Positions 55,905 to 64,000 of a DNA stretch of 64,000 nucleotides are shown one piece after another. Position 1 is the first letter of the stretch, and the number at the start of each line of letters is the position of its first letter. The DNA is from Actinernus sp. WN-2022 (Eukaryota > Cnidaria > Anthozoa > Actiniaria > Actinernidae). The position numbers were made by a program, and so were the translations under genes. The notes beneath the pieces were generated by a model. That model was not told the DNA's origin. It searched no databases and saw only the letters and a program-made list of their open reading frames with translations. The stretch is taken from NCBI GenBank assembly GCA_030867875.1, contig JAOWCC010000019.1, positions 83,666,861 through 83,730,860 on the forward strand, read 5' to 3'.

Positions 55905-56285
55905 TTTGAGTAATTCTGTGAAGAAAGTTTTGGATTAAAATAATGAAAACTTGACCTTTCCTGATCCATGACCGCGTAAGTAAAAGCCTGGGTCGATTCC
56001 TGGGTAGACGTCATCTCATTAATGCGTTATTCTCTATCACAAAAACAGATTTTTAGATAATATACACAGTTTGCGAGTTGTTAGTAAAGGAAAAAGTCAT
56101 TTTAGTCAACAATGTAACTATTTCTTCAAATTAATTAGAGGACGTCTACCCAGAGATCGACCCAGGCTTTTACTTACGCGGTCACGGGTCAGGAAAGGTC
56201 AAGTTTTCGGCATTATTTCAAACAAGCGTAGAACAGACTTTTCTCAGTAAACCCAAACTTTCTTCATAGAAGTACTCAAAACTTG
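55905..56285. mobile_element. Foldback element, copy 1
   Basis: Arms 55905-56035 and 56140-56285 pair through AAGTTTTGAGTA, GAAAACTTGACCTTTCCTGA, ACCGCGTAAGTAAAAGCCTG and GGTCGAT. The loop contains AGTTTGCGAGTTGTTAGTA. A related element lies at 59449-59665 with its loop in the opposite orientation. Confidence 0.8.
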
Positions 56286-56553
56286 ATGTAGAATCGACAT
56301 TTATGATAAAACAATTAACGTTAGGTGCACTTTAAACGAAACTCCGGTGGTTGGAACAATTGTTACATGATAATTGTTGGGACCGCCGAAAAACGCCTTC
56401 AGATCCAAGATGGCAGCGCCAGCGAAATATACAGGAATGGCTCCAACCTCTGATTGGCCAAGAATACAATAGATTAGCAATGGCCGCCAGACGTCTGGGA
56501 ACTAATTTACATGGTTATAAAAGTTTAAATTTGACACAATTCGAACGACGATA
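56286..56553. other. Intergenic, no firm gene
   Basis: A short plus-strand ORF (56351-56554) has no recognisable motif. TTATAAAAG near 56515 is TATA-like. Confidence 0.35.
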
Positions 56554-56625
56554 GTTGTTTAGCGTAGTGGGTTGCGACGTTTGCCTTACAAGCAAGGAAT
56601 CGCTGGTTCGAGTTCCAGAAAAGCT
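56554..56625 (+). repeat. tRNA-derived sequence, Val(UAC)-like
   Basis: Box A-like TTAGCGTAGTGGGTTGCGAC (56559-56578) and box B GGTTCGAGTTCC (56605-56616) frame an anticodon arm TTTGC/GCAAG with loop CTTACAA, giving UAC. No convincing acceptor stem can be drawn, so a tRNA-derived SINE or pseudogene is more likely than a working gene. Confidence 0.55.
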
Positions 56626-56860
56626 CACAAGATTTCCCCCCTCGCCATTTTAGTGAGTTCTCTTTTACCTGTGAACCCAAGTTTACCTATAACGTATGTT
56701 CACTGACTGTTAGAATTCTGCCATTCCTGTATTTAGCTGCAAGTGCGAAATTGATAGCCCCCCTAAAATATTCTTTCTAACTATAATCAACATATTTTCA
56801 ATTAAGACCATATTGTCGATAATTTAACGGCAGCTTGTTCCAACACCCAGGATTTCCTTT
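56626..56860. other. Intergenic, no gene seen
   Basis: No supported feature. Confidence 0.4.
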
Positions 56861-57393
56861 AAAGTGCTACTATGATCAAACAACACTTCTCCTGTTTTCT
56901 TCATTTTCGGAAAGTAACAATACTAAATACTTACCATTTCAAATGTTAAGTCAAAATTCCTACAGAAAGTCTGATTATTTTAGCTATGATTTCTGTCCGC
57001 CATCACTCTGACTAGAATGGATACTATGACGTCATAGAAAAAAACATGGCTACGTTAATCTAATATGCAGAGGGCAGGGTATTTTTTATTTTTAAAAAAC
57101 GTCTAGAGAGCTTGTACACAAAGTTTGAACCTTACAAAATGCCTTCTAGTCGCTGTGTCGCGTAGTTGTTGCTTAGATGACGTCATGAAAAGAACGCTGA
57201 ACAAAGGATCGCTCGTTTCTTGTCCGAGTTAATGGCGGCCAGTTTGAGCTCGAACTTATGGCTAAACTAATCAGACTTCCTGTAGGAATTTCGACTTAAG
57301 ATTTGAAATGGTAAGTATCAGAAGTCCACAGTACCATTACTTTCTGAAACTGAAGAAAACAGGAAATGTGTAATTTGATCGTAGTAGCACTTT
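56861..57393. mobile_element. Foldback/MITE element
   Basis: The left end AAAGTGCTACTATGATCAAA is mirrored at the right by TTTGATCGTAGTAGCACTTT. The arms pair for about 150 bp (CTGTTTTCTTCA, TACTTACCATTTCAAAT, AATTCCTACAG, each inverted on the other side). A GACGTCAT word occurs in each half. 533 bp, non-coding. Confidence 0.8.
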
Positions 57394-57503
57394 ACCATTT
57401 ACCCTTTCATGCCTCGGTGATTCAAATGGCTATTAATCTCGTGATTAAACATAACAAGTTTTTCGAGTCGTTAAAAAATTGATAGCATTGATTTGTGTCA
57501 CTG

Positions 57504-57724
57504 TTAGTGTGTTGCTGTCACACAATCCAGCAGCTTCCTGTGTCCATCCTCATTCTGTCGGCAGTCGTAGAGAACTGCGCGGTTAGAGAAGCTGAAGTGT
57601 GCGATACCTGACATCCTTCTCTTGATTGTATTGTCAAGTAGATCCTCCTCACATGACAGATCGCGTGGCATGTGACTGACGAAATTATGTAGATGTAGTA
57701 GGACTAGTACTATCAATGCGTCAC
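57504..57724 (-). CDS. Terminal coding exon of an unnamed host gene (exon B)
   Basis: On the minus strand an acceptor AACCTCTATATCAG ends at 57725. The exon then reads from 57724 to a TAA at 57504-57506, encoding about 73 residues. It starts DALIVLVLLHLHNFVSHMPR and continues through FSFSNRAVLYDCRQNEDGH. Its phase (two bases first) fits the one-base overhang of exon A at 58599-58814. The hydrophobic strand followed by VLYDCRQNE resembles the C-terminal alpha/beta part of uncharacterised invertebrate proteins with a VIVFCxYSSR motif, which is recalled and not checked. Function unknown. Confidence 0.6.
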
Positions 57725-58598
57725 CTGATATAGAGGTTATTGACGAAGCGTGAGGTCAAAGATGGGGAATATTGGCCTCGTTCTTTTTTGCGTTTTTATG
57801 GACCAAGACGAAGCCAATATCACACATCTTGGCCTAACAGGCTTGGTGAACAAGGTCTTTTTATTATATGGATTTTGCTAATAATTCCGGGGGTTGGAAG
57901 CTGTGCTTTCGTTTTGTTCCAACAATAGCACTGAAGTTGTTTTTTTCGCAAGCTACACTACTACTCTCTTTGATTGGTCGGCTGAATCAAATATGATTCC
58001 TGATTGGGAGAGTACGATTGTAACCAGTAACAGGTTCTATCTATAGGATTTCTAGGATTTCTAGGATTTATCAGTATGAATGAATAGTTTGGGAGGAAGT
58101 TTCAAGTGGGCAAACGTCACCAGATTTCTAGGGTTCGGGTCATGGTCCCCCAGATTTTCTTAAAACTGTAGATGATCTGAGATACAATTTCATGCATTTG
58201 TGGAAGCAACAATGAAATTCTAACACAGTAACATTGTATATTTAAATGCAAAATGTTCACTACGCTGCATGCAATCCACTTTACGGAAAAAGATGACGGC
58301 TGTACATTATACCACAATTCCTTGCACAGTAAAACACACACGTAGCAATCTTCTATTATCTACAATGACAGTGTATTGGAAACAGCACTCGTACTGGCTT
58401 GTTTTGAGGTTAAAAACTCTACCGCGATTTTATAACGGATTAAAGATTTTCGCGCGCAAAGAATTGTGGATAAAAGTACCAGCCGCCAGCTTTTTCAGTA
58501 CGGCGGATTCGCAACCTGTTCAACACTTATCACTTGGTGTTGTGAAATAAGAAAGATTACTGGGAGGACCCACTTATTGATGTTTTATTCATATCTAC
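57725..58598 (-). other. Predicted intron between exons A and B
   Basis: An 874-bp GT-AG interval on the minus strand, donor CTGCAAG/GTAGAT at 58598 and acceptor at 57725. It carries a small hairpin element (57753-57834) and a short triple repeat of GGATTTCTA near 58045. Confidence 0.55.
57753..57834. repeat. Hairpin MITE within the intron
   Basis: GGTCAAAGATGGGGAATATT at 57753 pairs with the inverted GGCCAAGATGTGTGATATTG segment at 57804-57834. The arms are about 30 bp. Confidence 0.7.
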
Positions 58599-58814
58599 CT
58601 TGCAGTCCACGAACAGCGCTCTCGATATCGACGCCAAGTCTTGATGAGTACACACAGAACACAATGACTGGTGTACCCTCAGTAGCCTGGCCTGGTTCCC
58701 ATGTCTCTACTGAAAGCTTCACCCTTCTACAAGCCAAGTCCTGTCCGAGTTTGTTGATAATAGAAGACTCTATTCCCTTCACTATTGACTGTTCTGCCTT
58801 CTTTACCAAGATGA
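58599..58814 (-). CDS. Internal coding exon of the same host gene (exon A)
   Basis: On the minus strand an acceptor ATTTTTATCCCAG ends at 58815. The 216-bp exon encodes 71 residues, such as ILVKKAEQSIVKGIESSIIN and PVIVFCVYSSRLGVDIESAV, and ends at the donor GCAAG/GTAGAT. It has symmetric phase 1. A helix followed by a hydrophobic strand with a CxYSSR loop is visible. Joined to exon B it gives a continuous C-terminus of about 145 residues. Upstream exons should lie above 58815 but I could not identify them. The plus-strand ORF over the same bases is a shadow. Confidence 0.65.
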
Positions 58815-59448
58815 CTGGGATAAAAATGATTAAAACGTTTTTAACAAAAGCGAAACAATTAATAATCAAACAATGGGGTTAGGTATTGTAAGACACATTT
58901 TAGATAAACCGCATAAAACTCGCTTCCTTATAAAAAAAAAGCTTCAGCTCGTGACATTCAAATCTTTTTTTGTATTTCTCTGACTTGAGAACAAAAACAT
59001 GGAAAATAAATATTGCTCAAGACAAAATGTTGTCAAAGCACAACACTACTGACTTTATTAAGACTACTTTAATAATAAATTAATAATTGCGTCAGACGAA
59101 GGAGAACGCATACTAATCTTGCATCAGGCTCCCTGTGGTCATGTGTGGGCTACCTGTGCGTTTCCAACGTGTGGATGGGGCTACTCGGTGATGGATATCA
59201 TACATTAGATATTAAGACGTTCAAAGCCGGTATTAAGATGATAGTGGAAGGGATTTTGTTTTTATAAAGTAAGATATTGCACGATCTCTTGCTGTAGCTT
59301 ATTATATGCTTTGGCACCGACATTGGCCTCAAGCACAAATGCCATAATTTAAATATGGGGTTACTAGAGATCGAAAAATAGTAAGTAAAAGGTTGACCTG
59401 TCTTAATTTTGCAATTATTCCGACTGATTTACTAACTTTCTGTCATCA
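58815..59448. other. No gene seen (probable intron)
   Basis: Likely upstream intron of the gene at 57504-58814. No exon recognised. Confidence 0.35.
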
Positions 59449-59665
59449 TGACCACGAAAGTAAAAGCCTGGGTCGATTCCTGAATAGACGTCATATAATT
59501 AATTCGACTTTGAAATAGTTTAAAGAAACACTTCAAATACTAACTAAAATGACTTTTTTCTGTACCAACAACTCGCAAACTGCGTATATTCTCTATAAAT
59601 CGATGTTGTTGTGATATAAATAATGCATTAATGAAATGATGTCTACTCAGGAATCGACCCAGGCC
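59449..59665. mobile_element. Foldback element, copy 2
   Basis: AAAGCCTGGGTCGATTCCTG near 59464 and CAGGAATCGACCCAGGC near 59648-59664 are inverted, as in the element at 55905-56285. The middle contains ACCAACAACTCGCAAACTG, the inverse of the loop of copy 1. The outer arms are shorter. Confidence 0.75.
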
Positions 59666-60347
59666 CGTGTTTTCTCCACCAACCAATCAGAAACCACTGT
59701 GCACTTCTGTGCACGTGAACATGGCAAACTTTGTGGAGTGGGAGACTAGACACTGATAGACTTTTTGCAAAACTAGTAAAGTCCCGGGAGTAAAGTTTTG
59801 ACTTTTTGGTCATTCCAATAGCTGTTATTTTGCTGAAACCAAAGGTTTCTACGACTGAAATACCAAATTGTTCAGTTATTTTAGGGCTGACAGGACTTTT
59901 AGGGGCTTTCGATGGAAAATTCTTACATTTACTACAGGAGATGTGGGGATCGCACAGTCAGCTAGGAAATATTCAATACAGAACCATTTACAAAATAAAT
60001 TCTTCATTCATCTTTTAGAGTTTAAAATATTTGTTTACGACAATCTAGCAATCAAAAGAGTAAATCGGTACCCACAACCGTATGTTTTTAGAATTTTCAA
60101 TTTTTGAGAGGAAATACTTTAAAATTCGCAGTGAAAAAGAGGAAACGTCATTATGACGTCATATATTTTTGTAAACGTCTTTTAAAAATAACTATTCAAG
60201 TATTTTTCGAGTTTTAAAGAGGAACTGTACTTACTGTACACTGAATAGCCGCAATATGGTCTTTTTTATGTTTATTCCATTTAGAAAGGATGACTGATGT
60301 CAGACCCATGACGTCAGAAAATGTGACGTCACAGGAAACTTCAGTTC
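59666..60347. other. Intergenic, no gene seen
   Basis: Short ORFs only. Several GACGTC words near 60150 and 60300-60330. Confidence 0.4.
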
Positions 60348-60351
60348 TTAA

Positions 60352-61880
60352 AGGGGCCGTCTCACCCACAGTGCTTAGCGTGCTTTTGTTATTGTTTATA
60401 TCCGGGACTTTGACCCCTTGTTCACGGCGGGAACCTCACGAACTAAGCGTATATTCTTTATGTTGGTGACATGATAATTTTGATTTGAACATGGATGACC
60501 TTGATGAAACTTAAATAGTACCTTACAAGTTGAATGTGAAGTCAACAAAGTGTTATACAGCAGTACTTGGCTATACTATAACATTTACCGCTCACGCGTC
60601 GCTGCTATAAACAGAGAACACACTCTCCGGGTATAAACACTAATAATTATGAAAGCGAGAGGTTTCTCTAGGGTTTCTATCCTCGGTTCTTTTTTACTTG
60701 CAGACAGAGAGAGAGCTAGAGAGAACTGCTAGCAGGCAATCTCATTGCTGGCAGTAGCAGAGAACCAGTTTAAGAGAGAACAGTGAACGAATTACAGCTT
60801 GTTACAATGGGAAATTATTATCACGGCGGCTCTGTTGTCAAATTTCGTGCGAGTATAAACTTTCATCGATTCGATGAATCCGAAAAGAGAGACCTGTTTC
60901 CACAAATTGAACGCCGAAGCCCTCAAAATGATTTTAGGAAATTGCTCAATTCTTTTCGGGTTGACCAAGCGGAGTTTCGTTGCCTATAATATTTTGTTGA
61001 CTTTACCGCTCACCCGTCGCTTCCGCGCGAACCCTGTCATCAGTACTATAAACAGAGAATACTAATAATTATGAAAAGAGAGGTTTCTCCCCTCGGTTTT
61101 ATTTTCCCTGCAGAGAGAGATAGAGATCATCTGCTAGCAGGCAATCTCGTTGCTGGTGCCAGAGAACCAGTTCAAGAGAGAACAGTGAACGAATAACAGC
61201 TCGCTTGAATAGGAAATTATTATCATGCAGTCTCGGCGGCTTTGTTTGTCAAATTCCGTGCGAGTATAAACTTCAAATGATCAACCCGGTGAATCCAAAA
61301 ATCTCGGCAAAATCACTGTCTAAAAGCCCAAATCCCGCCCTTCGAAACCAGATAGAGGACCTGTTTCCACAAGTTAAACGCCAAAGCCCTGAAAATGATT
61401 TTAGGAAACTGTTCTTCAAGTGGAGTTTTGTTGCAAATTGTGGTCACGTAAGCCAGCCACGGTGTTCAAAAACCCAAATCGGCTCAAAGATAGTAGATAC
61501 TCGAACTAAGCGCTAATATATCTTTACATATAAAGATTAATGGTCAGAATAGCTTCTCCATGTTGTAGGTGGAAATCGTGGACACAAACGGACAATTGTT
61601 TCCTTTCGTTGAGGACGAATGAGACTGGCATCCATCAGAGAACTACGGCCACCTGAAATAACTAAAATTTGCATGACCAAATATTTTTTAAATAAGAGGC
61701 TCAATAGGAAGACCAATAAAAAAGGTTCAACCTAGTATGAATTTTTTGACGATAGCTGGAAGGATGGCAGAGATGTAGAAAAGATTAAAACCACTGCCAT
61801 AAAACTCTGGATTTCGATGGCATCGAAAATGGCCGCTATGCCATGTGAGCGCGCTAAGCACTGTGGGTGAGACGGCCCCT
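60352..61880. mobile_element. TTAA-flanked element with ~29-bp TIRs and internal duplication
   Basis: AGGGGCCGTCTCACCCACAG at 60352 (TIR continuing TGCTTAGCG) is inverted at the right end. TTAA lies at 60348-60351 and 61881-61884, so it is piggyBac-like. Inside, about 60582-60980 and 60998-61420 are diverged direct copies sharing AACAGAGAA, GCTAGCAGGCAATCTC and GGACCTGTTTCCACAA-like words. Their short ORFs are not conserved, so coding is unlikely. Confidence 0.8.
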
Positions 61881-61884
61881 TTAA

Positions 61885-62746
61885 TAACTCAGCAAATATT
61901 TATCGTAGAGACTTTAAAATTGCGGCAATCAAAAACACATATTTATGTTGTTGTGATAACACGCTTTATTTCAAACGTATAGGTAACGCAGAATTTGACC
62001 TTAAAAGGAGTCGTTCGTTATGACGTCAAACCAACGTCAATATACAAACGTATTTCATCCTAAAGACGTTATTTCATTTTAATATTAACATACGAAAATT
62101 TCGTTAAATTTGACAGTGAATTAAACAAGATGTGCTGGTTTATATATTTTTGGCTCGCTTTTAGTGATCGATTTTGAGGTAACTTATGCCAGGCGTGGCT
62201 AGTGTTCCGTTGTTGATATTGGCGAAACGCTCTTCGTTACCATCACGCATTTTAAAGAGATCAAATGAGGAATTTTGATATTTCATCAAGTGAGCGATTC
62301 CTGTATTTAGCATAACCGGGACAAGAGTACTTCGGGAGATCTTGACTTTACTAAGACCAACTCAAGAGTCGCAAAAGCTGGAAGTGAACAGTGATTGACC
62401 CTTGTCTTTGAACGCGAACGGAAATCTGAACTGGTGAGGTGGAAATTATATGTTTATGTACGCACACAAATTTTACTTGTACCCTACTTTTAACATTTTA
62501 TTAAGTGTATTAAATGAGAGACTGTAATTCGAACTGGAAATGAATCGACCGTAAATTGAACTGTATGTGACTTCATAGAGACCAAGATTCAAGAAGAAAA
62601 TTTTGAAATTGTCAAAAGAATAATGGAACTCAGAAGATACACAGAGGCATCCGAATTGACCACAAATTATACCCATAAATAGAGCTGGATATGACTTACA
62701 AACCGAGAATACTGTATTAGAATTGAATTAGATGCGACTTATGCAT
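61885..62746. other. Intergenic, no gene seen
   Basis: No supported feature. Confidence 0.4.
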
Positions 62747-62983
62747 GCACCTATCAATGTTAAGCCCGAGGGGGTGCAAGGGGTGGGGATTTGACAGGCA
62801 GGCATTTGATAGGCTGCTTGCCCATAGTGGGGCTATTTATAGGAAACATAAGGAAATAGGGCAGATATTTGACATTTTTGACCAAATGTGTTGTCCCGAG
62901 GGTGGGGAATTTGAAACTGTTTTGGGAGAAAATGTAAAATCCCCACCCCTTGCCCCTACCTCGGGCTTAACATTGATAGGTGC
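62747..62983. mobile_element. Foldback MITE
   Basis: GCACCTATCAATGTTAAGCC at the left pairs with GGCTTAACATTGATAGGTGC at the right. The arms continue through CGAGGGGGTGCAAGGGGTGG for over 40 bp. No clear target duplication. The ORF spanning it (62745-63008) is a by-product. Confidence 0.85.
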
Positions 62984-64000
62984 ATTAGGAATTAGGAAAC
63001 CGAGCTAGCTGAAACTGTCAAAAGAATAGCAAGATTTGTCGTGGAAAGCCATCACTATAAACCAAACTGTCATAAAACCAGAACTGGAGAGTACAAATCG
63101 AAAAACATATGTAAAACGTCAAGTTATATAAGTTATGACTCTATCAATTCCAAGAGCAGAAAGGAAAAAACTGTCATTCGATCCCAGGTCTCAATCACGC
63201 TTGGCCAATAGGGTGGCCACTTCGATGATGCAAGCAGGCAATACTAGTAGTGGTACATGGTAGTCTTTCTTTTCCTCTCCTCCCTTGGTGCCACTATATA
63301 TGTGTATATTTATATCGCAGGCTAAATGTAGTACCGGTAGATGGTAGCATATTACATAAAACATAATCATGACTTCTGCCTTAAATTATTTTTTTTGTAA
63401 ATGGTGGGTAAATACATCTATACTGTGCTAGCTGCCAGTAAATATGCAAAGCTACTGCTACAGGCAAAGCCACTGGGAGAAAGTTCAAAGGAATATTGTA
63501 TTATTTTAAAGACTTGTGTTGTTAAGGTTTCAAGGTTTTCTGTGCTCCCCTTAAAACCAAGCAAGTCATGAACCATGCAGCAGGGTAGGATAGAATTAAC
63601 TGCATTCCTCACTGTAATTCATGTTCACTAATATTATCACTCCTCTTGTTGTGTTGATATATTGTCTCAGATACATGTGGTACATAACATCACTCCAACA
63701 AAGGCTTTTAATCAGCTACTGTTATAAATAATGGCTGTTGTGCAATTTGCCTTCCATGGCCGTTTAAAGGGGCTATGTCATGAATAACAGGCCTGGTTAC
63801 TAAGCCGCCCAAAACTTGAAATCGTTCGCCAGCGCTTTCAAGTTTGAAAAGCAAATATATCCCGAGGAGCTCACAACATTGATTCAATCCGTCTACATCG
63901 CAGCCATCTCTCATTTTAGTATATAGTTGTTGATCTTTCATATTTAATTGTTCAAGTTTTATATTTACCAGAAATGTTCGTATTCAGATGTAGTTGTAGT
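62984..64000. other. No firm gene; possible element end near 63762
   Basis: TTTAAAGGGGCTATGTCATG at 63763-63782 looks like the TTAA-side end of a further TIR element. Its partner would be beyond the window. Minus-strand ORFs (63418-63612, 63708-63941) are unrecognised. Confidence 0.3.

Noticed and set aside
58466..58882. 138-codon plus-strand ORF
   Set aside because: It is the antisense shadow of exon A, whose splice sites and composition are better on the minus strand.
62745..63008. 87-codon plus-strand ORF
   Set aside because: It lies almost wholly within the arms and loop of a foldback MITE.

Overview
The window looks like a repeat-rich stretch of an animal nuclear genome, most likely a cnidarian (anthozoan/stony-coral type). 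The reasons are GT-AG introns, a single-exon Sulfotransfer_4-type gene, LINEs of the CR1/L2 group whose first ORF carries an SGNH-esterase-like domain, DIRS and Ty3/gypsy relics, tRNA-derived SINEs, (ATT)n tracts and many small foldback or TIR elements. No species can be named from the sequence alone. There is no bacterial-style operon, CRISPR array or intact rRNA/tRNA gene.

Layout. 1-2.2 kb: decayed DIRS-type tyrosine-recombinase retrotransposon (+). 2.57-4.87 kb: internally deleted Ty3/gypsy element (-) with a SINE-bearing repeat inserted between RT and gag. 5.2-6.3 kb: the best complete host gene, a sulfotransferase-like ORF (-), followed by a decayed duplicate of its 3' end. 7.3-9.3 kb: a tandem duplication and hairpins. 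9.8-11.4 kb: second, shredded Ty3/gypsy pol (-). 11.4-15.75 kb: LINE A (-), split by a ~1 kb near-palindromic foldback element that itself carries a TTAA-flanked element. 16-19.1 kb: two inverted copies of a 21-bp minisatellite enclosing a decayed gene fragment and a second minisatellite. 20.5-21.4 kb: LINE 3' fragment and a 15-bp minisatellite ORF. 21.7-31.6 kb: complex satellite made of head-to-tail units with CTAACGATAATC/GATTATCGTTAG ends, including an exact-looking 2,185-bp tandem duplication and an inserted 5'-truncated LINE. 31.6-34.7 kb: a second copy of the SINE-bearing repeat, interrupted by other elements. 36.4-37.6 kb: LINE fragment, Tc1-like MITE and tRNA-like sequence. 38.2-42.9 kb: LINE B (-), with ORF1 and endonuclease readable but the RT core deleted. 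43.1-44.7 kb: nested MITEs. 45.4-50.6 kb: a 5.2-kb TTAA-flanked element with 32-bp TIRs, containing a Harbinger-like MITE and a LINE fragment. 51.7 kb: a probable short host exon (+). 52.9-55.0 kb: TTAA element containing an ATCGAT-rich hAT-like element. 57.5-58.8 kb: two exons of a host gene (-) joined by consensus splice sites. 60.35-61.88 kb: a fourth TTAA element. 62.7-63.0 kb: a MITE.

How the parts relate. Almost all sequence is mobile-element debris at different stages of decay. The order of insertions can often be read from interrupted reading frames, target-site duplications and a paralogous empty site. Apparent host genes are the sulfotransferase (5529-6275), the two-exon 3' gene end (57504-58814) and perhaps the exon at 51735-51800. 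Long ORFs inside the minisatellites and satellite units are by-products of repeat periods divisible by three and are not annotated as genes.
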